64,000 bases of DNA from Epiperipatus broadwayi (GCA_028023455.1 JAQFVV010013312.1:1-64000), one strand, 5' to 3'; counted from the stretch's first letter, positions 1-16,560 are shown. Numbers and translations are program-made. The notes: a model not told the origin generated them from the sequence alone.

Positions 1-3000
1 TTATCTTGGTATCAACATTTTAATCCATTTCATAGGAAGTATTGCTTTAACTGCCTTCTTCATTTCATGAATATTACACTTAACTACTTAATGAAACTTC
101 AGAATGGTAGTAATATAAACAATAATACAACTGCTTACAATCAATTAAGTTTTTAAATTTAATCTATGATTTAGTGGGAAGTATGTCATTAATTGAAATG
201 CAAGATATTTACAATCACAATTAATTTATATAAAGTAAAATATTATAGAATGAAACTTCTGTGGCAAATAAAAATCCCAACTTATACATTGTGCAGAATA
301 TGTTATTATTCTAAAATATAAATAGACATCTATATATTACACTGACAGCGATGCTAAGACTCTTGAACCAAGTTCCAGAATCTTCGCACTCCTCAATCAT
401 GTTTGAATTTTTAAAAATTTATTGTAGGATATAATTCCAATCCAAATGTTTCTAACAATGATCGATTCAAATTAAATCTTTTGGACCTACATGGTGTTTC
501 ATCTAGAAGAAATGCTAGCATTATTTAAATCTGCACCATACTTCTCATCTCTATGCATATTTGTGTTCCTTAGCGCTTACAATTAGTTTTAAACAATTAG
601 TTAAAAAAATATATAAAATACTAATCCTGAAATGCATATTTACAATTATTTACCCAGTAAGAAACATGCTGGCCTGCAAGTTGTTTCATAATATTTGACA
701 ATAAGAAATACAATGTACTCAAAACTAAATAATAAGAAATGATTCATCTCACCACTATACTTTTCTCAAATTTTTAGCCTTTAAACGTCATTTGAAAACT
801 TAACAATCACCAATCTATCCTAACTACTTTGTCTCAAAACTAAACCTTCCCTTAATACTCTCCATCAAATTCTTCACTTATAAACCAATATCTCAATCCA
901 ATTAAATTCTTCAGTTTCGTCAAAGCATGATTATATTGTGAATATTATCACTCTTTAAATCTGAATTACACATTATTAAAATTAAACCACTTATCATTCG
1001 GTTGTAGTTTCATCAAACTTTTGTCTATATAACATAAATTTATTCTACCGGAAATATATTTTAATATTTATATAGAGTTTATTGTTAATAAAAAAAATGT
1101 AATATATATATATATACTTCTTGTGGACATTTATTTATTCCAAGCTTAATTATAATGCCTTAATTTTTCTTACAAATAATACATATTAAAATTTTATATT
1201 GTGTAAACAACCGTATGATAAACAAAACACACTTTACACAATAAAAACAATAATAACAGCAATACTAATAAGAGTGGCAACAGGAGGTTCACACGATAAC
1301 GTCATAATGTGATTTTTGAAAAGTATAGTAGAGAAATAAAAGTTGCGAATCTTCTATAAATATTTATCAATTAAAATTTAAAAAAGAAAAACTACCAAGC
1401 AAAGAACTTTTTTCGTAGCTTTGAGATCTTCGTAATCTTCCGTCTAAAAAGTTTTGAGAGTGTGAGAGAAGTATACTTATAGTAAGATAATTATATATAC
1501 TTACATTTTAGAAACAAATATATTTTACTCTGTACAATACATTTCTATATAGCAAGTAAAATAAATAATGTCAGAATTTTATGTTTTGTTTAATAAATAC
1601 ATTGATATTCTTCTACGGATTTAGTATTATTTTATTTTATAATTTTTTTTACCATTAATATTTAATTGTATTCCTTTAAAGTAAACATGACTCAACCTGA
1701 GTTTGTACGTAACAAATCTCCAATTTATTTACGTCATAGTAGTTCCTATGAATAAAACAAATTCGGAGATCACAAATTTCGGTTGGTATTTAAGTCTTTA
1801 TATTAGAATTTCCATAAGAATTTATGGAACTGTTAAACAAAATAACAGTGTTTATTTAAAAAAAATTGTCTTCATTCTTAATTGTTATTTAAATCCTTAG
1901 CAATGGCAACATAGAGCTTTTTTATATCACTGTTCGAAAAGCTATATATTTAAATATTGCTAATTGGGTTTGGGTGATTAAATTTAATTTTAATTTATTG
2001 ACAAAAAAAACAACCAATAATAATATATGTAAAAAGTTTCTTTATCTGATTCATATAATTTACAAATAGTGTCACATCTGATAGACCAATATCAATATTG
2101 CAGTTGAGAATGAGTTTCAGAAATATAACTATGTAAAACCATAGTTTCGTTACAAGAAGAGCTGAAATTTAAGCAATAATATTTTAGCATGTGTTTCATT
2201 ATTTGTTTATAGATATTGAGCGATAAGTGCACTAATGGTATTAAGCATATTTATTATCATAAACAATATTAGCTTGTTAATAATTGTTGTATCCACTACT
2301 CTATAAATAAAGAATTATAAAAAAATTTAAGTAACTGATTATCTACTCAAATATTATATAAATTTATAGAAACAGTATATAATATTTGAATATCCAAATG
2401 TCATGAAGGTTTTATATTGTTTACTTCCTCAATAAAATGTTCTAGAGAAATAAAAATTGAGTGGGAAATGAGTTTTTTTCCTGCAATTCCATGATAAAAG
2501 TACTATTATTACTGAACAGATATCTAAAGTATTTCTAAATTGCAATATTTACCTGACTTCTTCGAGAGTTGTTTACTTTTTTAATGTATGAATTCTCTCC
2601 GGTAATATGATCATAGTAGGGTTTATTTTTTATAGTTATACTGACGATTTTATTACTTGATGAGTTATATCTTCTCATTTATAATATTATATAATGTATT
2701 ACATGGATTTTTTTAGAGAGACAATTTTTTGACTACTGCTAATTTATGCAGAAGTCTTTTTTTTAATATACCTATTTGATGAGATTTCATTCGTAAAATA
2801 TATTGCATATTTTAAATGAATATGATTTGGAAATCTTTCACAAACTATTTGATGGGTGTTCTGTAAAAATCTAATTAATTTGTTATGAATATAATTTGTA
2901 GACAGTCATATATTAAATTCATTAATAATAAATTTTGACAGACTATCAGTATTTAGTTTTATATTAAATGAGGTATATATATATTGCATTTTTTTTTCCT

Positions 3001-5263
3001 TTTATCACTTTTAGTATTAAAGTCAATTCCACCAGATGATCGTTAGTATAAAATACAAGATTTTTTTTTATTGTGAATTTAGGATTGAACATAAATTAGG
3101 AGAAAATTCAATAATACTGATAATCGTTAATGAATTGGTGTCTGGAATTTAGTTCTATTTTTTAAAGAAATATCTTATTAAAATATGTAAATAGATTAAA
3201 AAAATAAAAACAAAAATTTACTTGACAGACCAACCGAAACACGATCACAACCTAAATACAATAAACTCTCTACACATCCGCTTTTAGTATTTTAATCAAA
3301 GGGTGGGTTGTAATCAGGAATTATCTCATAATATATATTTATTGTGAGTATAAATGTAATTTTTAATAGCCCGAAATAATTGGAAACACTGAAAACTTCC
3401 ATTAAATGTGAGAAAACATGATTTCATAATAGCTTGAAGTTGACATAAAAATAGATTAATTCATATAAATCACGCTGTCAGTAAAAGTTATACTAATATA
3501 CGCTACAAGTTAAAATGTAGACGGGCTCACTCTACTTTTACGTTGTCTAATAGTCTGTGTGCATATATAACTTATAGGATTTTTCAATTTTTCCATATTT
3601 ATATATATGTTGTTAGGTAATTATTAATTATTGATTTAATTTCTTAGGGGAAGTAATTCACTTGATAACATTGAACATGATTACTTGATTAATAATATTG
3701 CATTTAATTAATTATTTTTTTCAGTTTTCATCACATTATGGGTAAATAATATGCACATCAAAATATATCCAGATATTTTATTATATGTGTTTACTAGGGT
3801 TTCAAGTCATGTTATTGAGCCAAATATTTTTTTCTCTACTGATTAAAATAGCAACATTCTTTGTAGAATGACTACTCAAAAAGATGAATGATATACCGAT
3901 AGTTAAATAACTCTATAATTTTTTGTTTCCGTAATTATTAAACCATCAAAATATATTCTTCTAAAAAAGCTAATAAATTCATGAATATTAGATCAGGCAT
4001 TTAATCTGCTTGCATTAAGAATTAAAATAATTAAATACTTATTGAGAACTGTGTGTATTATTGTAATTACGTTCTTCTGAAAGTATTTATCTTATGAATT
4101 CAAAATGCCAAAATCTTCTATTTCTTATATTATGATATTGTCTCACCACATCTGTTGCTCTATTGTTATTATTTCTTGCGGCGTTTTCTTTTAAATTTTT
4201 TAATATAGAAATGATTTATTTTTCATCTTGATATTGATTTCTTCCTTTTTCCAAAGAATGGTGCAGATGATGATGTATTTGATATAAAGCAAAATCCAAA
4301 CCTTTTTGCTGATGAAAGACATAGGCTTGAAATCAATCTGGGAATAATGTATTGGAAAATATGGGATAGGAAATTAATAAGTCTTTTTATCTCATATCTA
4401 ATTATATACTAAAGCATATAGTAAGTGACATAGAGATATGATGTTTTATTTTTTAGGAGAGTATTGATTTTTTTGACATTAGTTAGAATATGGAAATAGA
4501 TCAATTAATATAATTTTGAAATCATTTCATTTCATGGTAATAACATTAGTTTTGTTTTTGGTAAAGTGAATAATATTTGACAAAATGTTATTATGAAGAT
4601 GGATTTTACTCTTCCGTACTTTTATCACACTCTAACATAATATAATAATTGTTGTCAATATAATCCTTTGTATTGATAGTTTCTTTGGAAAAAATATGAA
4701 ACATGACAGGTTAAGGGGCATAGGGCAACTGTGCCCAATTCAATCCAGGAAATTATGAACACTTTTGAATAAAATATTTTCATATACTAACATTTAAAAT
4801 TGCCGGGTAGACTTCCTTTGATGTACACTATGCATAGGGGTTTATCATTCTTGGCAATATGTGGTACAATTTTAGTTGGTTTATTTTTTTCTATTTTTAA
4901 ACAAAATCATAACTGTATATAGTTGCATTACCTATCTTAATCACAGCATGTTTTGATTGGAGGACATATATGGTAATTTTTTATTGATTAGGTAAAAGTT
5001 TATTAGTCAAGCTGCAAAGGTGTATCAATTATTCATCCTAAAATTTTAGGATTTGACTATTTTAAAACAGTATTTTTCCATGTGATTATTACGTGAGATT
5101 TTCCACTTTTATTTTATCTTCCATTGTTAAATATATATAAAAAAACTTTTTTGAGGTTAAAGAAATACTTAACCGATTTTATCAACGTCATTTAAAACTT
5201 CAATATTTTGCAATATGAATACAAGGACTACAAAATAAAAATTCTTTATATATATATATATAT
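1..5263. other. Left end of P4HA intron 4; no gene seen
   Basis: This is AT-rich non-coding sequence within the intron that follows P4HA exon 4 on the minus strand. I looked on the minus strand for the next P4HA exon (second TPR helix pair, then the dioxygenase domain) and found no convincing match. Only short (TA)n and poly-A/T runs stand out. The few open frames are short, have no recognisable motif and fit chance in AT-rich DNA. Confidence 0.5.
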
Positions 5264-8200
5264 TGTGACTTTTGATTTATTTCATCTATAAACCAATTGT
5301 AAGAAATGAAACTAATTATAGGCAAAAAAAAATTATTTTTTTTTTTTTTGAAATATAAGAAAAAATTAAAAAGTTTTATTGGAGAAATCAATAACTAGAT
5401 AGCTAAAAAAGTAACATATATAGAGACAGTTTGTGTTTGTATAGAATGTAGCTAGCATTATTTAATGCAGGGGGGATGATTGATTTTTTTTTGTACACTG
5501 CTATAATAATTTGCCAATAAAATAATTGAGAAATAAATATTTATATGGCTAAGATAAAGTCTTATGAATTTTGATATCTATTACTAAAAAGTTGGTGAGA
5601 ATTAAAACTGAATTGATTATCAGTAGCTTTTATTTAACAGTCTTTTCGGAAGAATAGGCCTAAAGTTATAGGAAATTATAATGGATATTTGTGTTTATGA
5701 CTATCAGAAATTATAATTGATTTTATGCTTGTAATTATAAGAAAAGATGATGGACATTGTATGTTCATGTAGTCTGAATAAGCAGTTTTCTATTGAATGG
5801 TCTGCATAAGTATGTGTGTGTAATGCAGATATATGGGTTCGATTTTTTTTTCTTTCCTTTATAGAAATTGATATAATTTTCTATATTATATCATGATAAG
5901 TGTAAAAAAAAGAGAAAAATAAGTGAATCTGTTCTGATTTATTATTTCTAATTCTGAAATGTAAATCTAAATAAGAAATTATTTGGGTCAAAAGAAATGT
6001 AACATTTGTCTTTCCCTACACGACGCTAGTAAGCTTATCTTTTTGATTAGATTTTCTTTTGATTGCTTTTACATAAATTAATCGATAATATGTTAACCCA
6101 AAAGATAAGGTTTAAGATAAGAAAAGTTGTCAAAATTGACATGTAAGAAATAGTTCAATTGTTCATTCTGAGATGGAATCTTGATTAAAATTTGAGAGGA
6201 ACCACCTGGAGAGGGAAGGGTTAACAAATGTTTTCTTTTCCTTTCCCTTCCTTGTGAATATAAGAGGGGTCTAGAGAAAGTGAATCAGGGGAACTTTTGC
6301 TAATTGAGAAGAAGGGGCTGATTAAAATTAATATATCTCTAAAGGTTTTCTCTGATTTTTTTTTAATTTTCTTTCTCAGTGTTTAATAATGTATTTAAGT
6401 ATTAGAGTATACCAAATATGAATTTCTAATTCATATCTAAGTGGTGCATGTTTGTTGTTCCTGAAGTTAATCATGAAGAAATCAACTTTTAATAAGACAT
6501 TTTATACTGAATGCCACAATATGTCCATTTGGCTTATTGAGAGTTCATTTAAGGAGAGAACTGTCAGACTATTGTATCACATTGAAAGACCGATTCATAT
6601 AATAATAATTATTTGGCTAGTTAAACTTCGTTTGAAGAAACTGCAGCAAACTTCTGTATAATGTTTAAAAAGTTAATTCATATTTAATGATCAGAATCTG
6701 CTTGTGTCTATAATTTGAGCCTTAAAAATGGAAAAGAAGAAGAAAAAGAAACAAATGAATTCAAACCCAGGGAGAAACTCATCAAAATGGGAAGGTAATC
6801 AACAGAACTCTTTTAAAATTTATTAATTATCCTGTAGCTACATTTTGATTTAAAATAACTGTCTACATTTTTTTTATCTATTTTGATTTAAAATAACTAT
6901 CTACGCATTTTTATATACATTTGATTAAAAATAACTATCTGAGCTGCGCGTCTATATAAGCTATCTCCAAATAAAGTGAACTGAATACAATCAAAGGAAA
7001 AGACATTGGAAAAAGACTATCGTAATGTTTGATATTTATTCTTTATTTTATTTCGTTTATATAATGTCTTTTTTTTTAAATTCATTTTGTTTACATAATA
7101 TGTCACATATCTAACTACTAGATTATCTTAATTTAATAATTTTGTTTTTATTTATGTTTTAAAATGTGTAAAGGAAAGAAGGAAGACAAATTTGATCCCA
7201 TTGAAGTATAAATGCTTACGTAAATTTAAAAAGAAAAGAGAGAAATGATATAAAATATTTTTTTGTTCTTAACAAAATTTTAAATTTATGCTTAATATTA
7301 GATATGAGGAATGATATGGATAATCATGTGGAAAACCATAATTATGCTATAAATGTTGTTGATCTGTTATTAATAAAATATTGGGTGTATGTTGTTGGCT
7401 TGACTGTTAAAATTGAAATAATTCATATATGTTTTGATTCGGGATCCGGTTAGTCTTTGTCATTTATCTGAACTGCAATCGATGTAGGTGTGGGCATATA
7501 TAAAGCAATAAATGCTTATTGTTCCTGAGGTAGTTATCTTACCACCTCATAGATGGGAACTAGTTTCACTCCATTTATTTTGTTAAGATAGGGAATTATT
7601 AATAGTTATTGTTCAAGTTGTAGAAAATGTTTTGCATGCCAAAATAGAGAGTAAGTGTATAGGCAGGAGCTCTTCACATGATTCTAGATCTTAAGAAAAG
7701 ATCTCTCTCTGGCTCAAGCAGACATTTGAAGTTAGGAGTGTTGTTGTTTTTTTAATTTCCCTTACCAAGATGCTGCTATGTGCACGTTATAAAATATTGC
7801 ATGGTAGTGAAGGATATGAAGAGTATTTTTCTTATGTAGGACAGAATAAAAGTTGCCCTGACAGGATAAGGATTCAGTCAGATGAATATGTGTTGATGGG
7901 GAATGACAAGATTTTAATTAATAAACTAACCGATCTGTGTTGATTTTTGTGAATGATGGTAAATTGAGGTCATCAAGCTGGATCGACTTACTGACCTATC
8001 AAGATATATATGGTCAAAAACGTAAAGATCTGACAGGCATGAACATAAAAGTGTAGGTTTTTGAATTTAAATCTGTCTGCAAGATCAGTAAAAGATTTTT
8101 TTTCATGGCATATCATCCTTCTTCATAAAAAATGTAAAAGTTATTGTTTGATGAAATGATTTAGAAATTTATGACTATTTAACATTGCTAGTTAGAATAA

Positions 8201-9420
8201 TTGAAACGAGTATATTATTTGGAATAGTCCAATGGGCAATGTTTACAATAAAAAAAGGGGTGGGGGTAGAAATTTATAATTTTTTCTTCTCTTTCAAGAT
8301 ATAGATTTTCTAAGTTAAAAAAATTATGGAATTCTGTTTCGTGCGTAAGCGTTTGTGTTTGTTTATTATTATTATTTATTTCTTTGATAAATAAATGGGT
8401 CAAAACAATAAATAAGTCATTAAGAAAATTAGTTAATTTAAACATGTATTCGAACCATAGTCTTTAATAGATCTGAATCATATTTTGAGAGCAACAATAT
8501 TATATTTAAGTAGGTTCTTAGTTTTATTTTCATCATTATTGTTAATGTAATAAAATTGTATTATTGTTATAAAATTACATTGCGTCTTGTGTTTTGATGT
8601 TTCAAATATCTCCAAAATCTATATCCAGCACCTATATTTAAAGTAATATTAGTTCATAGTTAAATTTAATTATTCATTTTTCAATTGATAATTTATTTCC
8701 ACGATCGATTTGCAGTAGTCATTATTATATTGTTTCCATATTCGATTCACATAATTTATTTTGTATAAGTCACTGTGATATAATTCATTTTCACATAATT
8801 TATTTTCATAATTAATTTGCATAATCTAATTTTATGATTTATTTCCGTATTTTACTTTCATAAGTAATTTTTGATCGATTTATATGATTAATGTCCATGT
8901 TCTACTTCCATAGTTTACTTTGGCAAAATATGATAGATTTAGAATTATTAATTAAAATTTGGTCAATAGATGAGATATAATAGAATAAAATGACTTGGAA
9001 TAGTTAAGTTAAGTTTAATAAATTTGATCTTTTGGTTCGTTGTAATGTTGCGAATATTGGGATCAGACATAAAATCCCTTTCCTACTCTCGGTGTTTAGA
9101 GTGATTCCCAATAGTAAATTCGTATCAAAATCCAACTTAGCATATTTGGAATTATATCCATTACAATGTAATCACTTAGAAGGGCACCTTTTGACAGATC
9201 TAGACCTTGAGAAAGAGCAGTTCGAATATTAATCTAAGAGCTAGTTTGGAAATCAAGTAGCATATTACAATAAAATTATTATACTGTTATTAAAATAGGG
9301 ATCAGGAATTGATAGTCGATTGACAGGTTAATTTAAGTGTTTAGGGAAATAGGATTAGAGATTCTCAGATTAGAGAACATAACACAGACATTCCATGCTA
9401 TATAATTGTAGCTAATAAAA
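5264..9420 (+). mobile_element. Long LTR-like repeat, copy A (3' truncated)
   Basis: This ~4.16 kb segment aligns along nearly its whole length, in the same order, with copy B (10754-14848). Shared landmarks include ATATAGAGACAGTTTGTGT (5419 and 10890), GACATAAAATCCCTTTCCT (near 9065 and 14400) and GAACATAACACAGACATTCC (near 9377 and 14722). Identity is roughly three quarters by eye. The left edge TGTGACTTTTGATTTAT directly follows a (TA)n run, as in B and C. A TATA-like AATATAAGA lies at about 6257, after a G/A-rich stretch. Homology to B stops near 9420, before the terminal GCTGCA and primer-site-like sequence. A short Lys-rich frame starts at 6728 (M-E-K-K-K-K-K-K-Q-M-N) but is not maintained. 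No gag, protease or polymerase domain is visible. LTR identity is inferred. Confidence 0.55.
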
Positions 9421-9761
9421 GTGATAGATGCTGAGAACAAAAAATAAAGTAATGGAATTAAATGGGGAGGATTTATTTATGATAGTTTTTGTTTAGTATT
9501 AAATTAAATAATTATCTTATATAATGAGCATGAATTATGAATTATGTCATTATACTTTATAATCTTCAAATATCAAATGTTAATTTATGTTGCTCAGATA
9601 TTTTTTTATAAATTACTATATTCAGTTTACACATAACATGAGTTAATATTAAATCATATGCATTGACTTGTTCTATCTGTTTTATTGCAACACTGACTGT
9701 TTATTACACGAAACAAAATCCGTTATAATTCAAAGTTTATATATATATTTGTTTGCCTGTG
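9421..9761. other. Spacer between LTR-like copy A and the TCTA array
   Basis: AT-rich sequence with no recognised gene or repeat. It begins where copy A stops matching copy B. Confidence 0.5.
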
Positions 9762-10135
<374 letters not shown>

Positions 10136-10753
10136 AATAACAACATTCATTACCAATAAATATTAAATAAAGAATTGGGTAACCACCATTAATGGAAAAT
10201 TTTCATCTGTTTAAATGAACATTTATTGATGTTCCTGGAAATTGAATGCGATATTTATAAATCATCCAGACTTTAAATGTCTTAAAACTATGTATTTAGA
10301 ACAAAAATAATTATTTACATTTTTAAGAAAATAATTTAATGGTGATATTACAGATAGTTAAAAGTTACATAAATTCTTTGTCCTGCAATAAATAGATATA
10401 ATTTCAAAGTAATTTAAAGCTGTATTTACAATCTGGTTGATTTATAAAAATCATACTTAATTTCCAATAATAAAATATAGCACTCAATTTTCAACCACAG
10501 CAACACATTTTCCTTTAAATACAACAAAAATTTAAAGCATAAGATGCTTTTATAAACTCTACTAATATTTATTAACATATAAATATTGTTTATTACTGGC
10601 TCTCTCAGAAACCTGGTTATTTCCGTTAATATATATAAAATTACCTGTTATCAAAATATTACATATAATTCACAAATAATTTAATGGTAAAATAACATTA
10701 TTTTTGAAATATACTCTTATTTTTCTGTTAAATTAGTTGTGAATTATATATAT
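10136..10753. other. Non-coding spacer between TCTA array and LTR-like copy B
   Basis: AT-rich, with no coding potential or recognisable repeat. It ends in a short TATATAT run next to the left edge of copy B. Confidence 0.5.
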
Positions 10754-13700
10754 TATAACCCTTTGGTTTATTCCATCTAAACCAAATATGATAAACTTAA
10801 GTAATGATGGAAAATTTTTTTTTTTAGATAAAGAAAAGTTAAAGTTTTGGCTTGAGAAAGTAATGGCTATATAGATTACAAGTAACAGATATAGAGACAG
10901 TTTGTGTGTTTGTCTGCAAGGTATTACTAAAGAGTTGCTGAGAAGTAAGAGTGAATCATTTTGTCAGTAGCTTTAGTTAACAGAGAATAAGTTTACAGTT
11001 ATAGGAGATTGTGGTAGATATTTATGGTTATGATTATCTAAAAATTATAAATTTATATGCTTGAAATTATAAGCAATTGTGAGAGATATTTTGTTCTCAT
11101 AATCTAAACAATCAGTTTTGTGTTTGATAGTCTGTACAGTGTATGTGTGTGTGTAATGCAGACATATGGGTTGATTTTTTTCTCTTTCCTTTAAAGAAAC
11201 TGAAATAATTTTCTTTAAATTATTAAAGTTGTAAATCTAAATAAGAAATTATTTAGATGGAATGACTGTAGTCTTTGTTTGACCAAAACAGGTTTTAGCA
11301 AGCTTATGTTTTAATTATACCGTCTTTAAAACTAAATTTCATAAATTGACCAGAGACATGTTAATTAAAAGGATCTGGTTTAAGATCAAAGAGAAACGAT
11401 TAGGAAGGATAACACCTTGGTGAGAGTAATGGCTCTGAATGGAAATTGTTTTATGACTAGACTTGGGAAGAAATCACTGGGGGAGGGGGTAACAGACTTT
11501 CTTTTTTCTTTTAAACTATAAAAACCAAAAGAACAAAGGGGAGAAAAAGAAACTTTTGCTGATTGAAACTAAGTTGGCTAACTATAACTAAAAATTAATA
11601 TCTAAAAGTATATATTTTGTAAGTTTTTTAAAATTTTCTATACAATTTTAATAATGAAATCAAATTGCATAATAGACCAAAATATGAAGTTCTAATTCAA
11701 GAATCATGGTGCATATCTCTGTCTTCTCAAGATTAATCATTAAGAGGTCGAATTTTGATAAGTTATTATCTGCTCAAATTTTATCCAATCTACTTATAAA
11801 ATCTCCTATAAGGAGAAAATGGTCAAATTTCTTCCATCAAATTAAAAGATCAATTCCATTTATATGGCTATTTAAGATTCGTTTAAAGAATTACAACGAT
11901 CTTCTGTTATAATATTTTGAAAATAAAGTTTATTCATGTTAGTAATCAAAAGTTGCTTATTGCCATAGTTTGAACCTTTAAATATCTACGATCAAAGAAA
12001 AGAAGAAAGGAGAACAAAGTGAATCCAATCTCAGGAAGAATCGTCAAGTGGAAGGTAACAGCAGAACTTTTAAATTTATTAACTATACTGTATCTACATT
12101 CTGATTTAAATATCTACAAATTTTAAAGTAACTAACTATCTATGTTTTATATCGATCTTAATTCAAATGACTGTCTGTGCGTTTTAAGTAAAGTTAACTG
12201 TCTGAGTTGCAATTGATAGCTATCTCAAGTGAAATGAACCAAATATAGTAATTAATTAATGAACTGTGGAAGAAAAGAGAAATTTAGAGAGACTGTCTGT
12301 AATACTGATATTTATTCTTCATTTATTTCATTAATATAATATGCCATTTTTTTTAATATTATTATTATTATTAGTATTAGTATTATATGTCATTTTTTGT
12401 TTATATGCTATGTAACACTCTGATTACTAGATTATTTAATTTAATATTTTGTTTATGTTTAAAATGTGAAGGAAAGAAAGAAAAATGATTTTGATACCAT
12501 TTAAATATAGATGCTCACGTAGATTTAGACTTAAAAGTAAAGAGAGAAATGAGATAAATATTTTATTACTCGTAACAAAATTTTAATTATGCTTGATCGT
12601 AAATATGAAGAGCGAGAGGATGGTCATAAAACCCATTACTATGCTGTGAGTGTTGATCTGTTATTGATATAGATATTAGGTATGTTATTGGCTTGACCGG
12701 TTAAAATTAAAATAATTCATCTATGTATTGATTTGAGATCCGGTTAGTCTTGTCATTATCTAGACTAGAATCGATGTATGTGTGGGCAGATTTAGAGTTA
12801 TAAATGCTTATCATTACTAATGAAAGTAATCCTACCACCCAATGGATGAGAGATGGTTGTCTCCAGATTTATAGATACCATAGCAGTTAGAGGACTAAGT
12901 TTCCATTTATTTATTAAGATAGGGAATCAGTAATAAAGTTACTGTTTAAGTACAGAAAATGTTGCAAGCCAATATAGGGAATAAGTGTCTAAGACAAGCT
13001 CTTTACACAATTCTGGATCTTAGGATAGATCTCTCCCTGGCTCAAGCAAATCGTTTAAGTTTAAAGTCGATACCGTTGTAGTTGTTATATTTCCCTTATC
13101 GAGTTATAGACGATGTATGGTAATGTGATGTGAAGAGAGTTTTTTTCTTATCTGAGACATACCAATGTTGCCCGGAAAGGATAAGGATTCAGTCAGATAT
13201 ATATGTATGAGGAAGATGACAAGGATTTTAAGTAATAAACTAACCGATCTATATTGATTTTTTTTGAATGATGGTAAATTGAGGTCGTCAAGCTGGGTGG
13301 GCATACCGAACTAGTTACGATATATACAGTCAAAACGTAAAGATCTGACAAGCATGAATGTGAAAGTGTGGGTTTTGAATTTAAACCCGTTTGTAAGATT
13401 TAGTAGGGTAAATTTTGTGACGTATAATCCTTCTTCATTGGAAATGTGAAAATTATTACTTAATAAAATGATTTAAATTTTCAAATTATTTCCCATTGCT
13501 GGTTAAGATAATTGAAACGAATATAATATTTTGGAATAGTCCAATAGACAATGTTTACGATAAAAGGAGGGGGAAGTAGAGATTTGTAGGTTTTCTTCTC
13601 TCTCAAGCTAAGATTTCTTAAAGCTAAAATATACGAAATTCTGTTTCCAGCGTCTGTATTTATGATTGTTATTAATCATTTATAATAAATGAATGGGTCA

Positions 13701-14848
13701 AAACCGAAAGTGAGTCATCCAAGAAATTGGTTAACTCAAACATAGATCAGAAGCATATATGTGTGGAACAATATTACAATTTAGTGTGTTTTGTTTTAAT
13801 TTTATATTTATTATTTCATGTAATAAAGTTTTATTATTGTTATAAGATTACATTGTGTTTTGTGTTTTGGTGTTTCAAATATCTCCAGAATCCGTATATC
13901 CAGCACCTATATTTAAGGTAATATGAGTTATATTTTAAATTTAGTTAATTATTTTATAATGATGTTTTGTTTCCAAAATCGATTTGCAGTAGTTATTATT
14001 ATCTTGTTTCCATATTCGATTCACATGGTCAATTTGACATTAATACTTTATTTTAATTATTGATTTACAATAGTAATTTAATACTGCCATATTTGAGTAA
14101 TATAATTCATTTTATATAAGTCATTTTATAGACTTCAGTTTATATAATTTATTGTTATGATTAATTTGCTTAATCTAATTTACGGTTATTTCCGTAATTT
14201 ACTTTCATAAGTAAAATTTAATTAATTATCTGAATCATGTCCATGGTTTACTTCCATAGTGTACTTCAGCAAAATAAAAATTTATTAAGGTTATCAATTA
14301 AAGATAAATTAGAAATAACAGAATAAAATGACAGGGAATAGTTAAATTAAGTTGCTCAATTTAAATTTTGATTCCTTGTAATGTTTTGAATGCTGGGAGC
14401 AGACATAAAATCCCTTTCCTGCTCTCAGGTGTTCAGAGTGATTCCCACTATTGAACTTTTATTAAAATTTATTTGGCAGATATGGGATCATATCCATTGC
14501 AATATAATCATTTATATGGGCACCTCTTGATAGATCTAGACCTTGAGAAAGAGCAATTCAATTTTGATCTCAGAGCTAGTTTGGAAGTCAAGTAGCTTGG
14601 TATAACAACATTATTATACTGTGCTAAATTATTCCATTATTATAAATAGGGACCATGAATTTATAGTTGATCTAAGAATAGATGTGAGAGAGAAATAAGA
14701 ATAAGAACTCTCTGATTAGAGAACATAACACAGACATTCCGTGTTATATAATTGTAGCTATTGAATATAGATTATGAGTTCTTTGCATTTATTACAGAGT
14801 TATCTCCAGTCAGATAGAAATGAGAGCTGGTTACAATTTATAGCTGCA
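10754..14848 (+). mobile_element. Long LTR-like repeat, copy B (complete left and right ends)
   Basis: This is a ~4.09 kb copy of the repeat also found at 5264 and 57358. The left edge TATAACCCTTTGG parallels TGTAGCCCTTGG of copy C and directly follows TATATAT. A G-rich run (about 11478-11490) is followed by a TATA box, CTATAAAAACC at about 11516. A frame with basic residues (11706-11912) sits where copy A has a similar one, but the two proteins are not well conserved. The right edge is TATAGCTGCA, directly followed by ATTTGGCGCCC, which resembles the junction between an LTR ending in CA and a minus-strand primer-binding site. About 260 bp further right is P4HA exon 4, so any internal retrotransposon genes that followed are gone. 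LTR status is inferred from ends, TATA box and primer-site match. Confidence 0.6.
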
Positions 14849-14866
14849 ATTTGGCGCCCCCGGTAT
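14849..14866 (+). other. Candidate tRNA primer-binding site after LTR-like copy B
   Basis: ATTTGGCGCCCCCGGTAT follows the terminal CA of copy B. TGGCGCC is the start of many retroelement primer-binding sites complementary to a tRNA 3' end (for example tRNA-Lys). The same junction, GCTGCA-ATTTGGCACCC, ends copy C at 62098-62109. Only the first 8-9 bases fit a primer site, so the tRNA is not assigned. Confidence 0.45.
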
Positions 14867-15111
14867 ACATTTGATCCTAAATATATAAATTTTAACTGAC
14901 TAGCTACTTGATATAAATGAGAGTTTTATTAAGATTAAACAAGTGAAAGGTGCACAGAGTAAGGTTAAAATCTAGCACCACAGATGAGGTTACAGTTTTG
15001 GCTGCGCAACGTGAGGCAAGATGAGGTTACAATATATATGTAGAGAGAAACAAAAAAGTACTGATAATAAAATCTTATTTAGTATTAAATAATCATATAT
15101 ATATACTTAAC

Positions 15112-15284
15112 CCTGTAAAAGCTGTAAGCCAAATACTTTAGTATTTCCGTTCTGTTAAGAGTTTTAATTGTTTGTCGCTTCTGAATCTTTAATGCTTCTT
15201 GAAGCCAGGGAATAGAAAAGCTATATTCTCCACTTTTGGCCAATTGTCGTCCAATTTCATAGCAATCTTCTCCCTTTAAACTTA
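15112..15284 (-). CDS. P4HA: P4HA exon 4: TPR-like peptide-substrate-binding domain
   Basis: This 173-nt exon encodes residues 170-227. The transcript acceptor TATATAG lies at 15285-15286 and the donor AGG|GTTAAGT has its GT at 15111-15110. It enters with two bases completing a split Val codon and leaves in phase 0. The peptide E-D-C-Y-E-I-G-R-Q-L, then W-L-Q-E-A-L-K and E-I-L-K-Y-L-A-Y-S-F-Y-R, matches the collagen prolyl 4-hydroxylase pattern (D-C-[FY]-E-L-G, W-M-x-E-A-L, [DE]-I-L-x-Y-L-[AS]-[FY]-S). In the family this domain binds the proline-rich procollagen peptide in the ER lumen. Where most members have D-Y-Y-H-T before the W, this one has E-Y-S-F-S, so one of two adjacent tyrosines and the histidine are missing. 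An N-R-T glycosylation sequon is at residues 213-215. The acceptor lies 22 bp from a ~904-bp tetranucleotide array. Confidence 0.88.
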
Positions 15285-15306
15285 CTATATACACACATAT
15301 ATTAAA

Positions 15307-16560
<1,254 letters not shown>

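Noticed and set aside
13104-13304. Minus-strand frame inside LTR-like copy B
   Set aside because: The corresponding part of copy A does not keep it and no motif is present.
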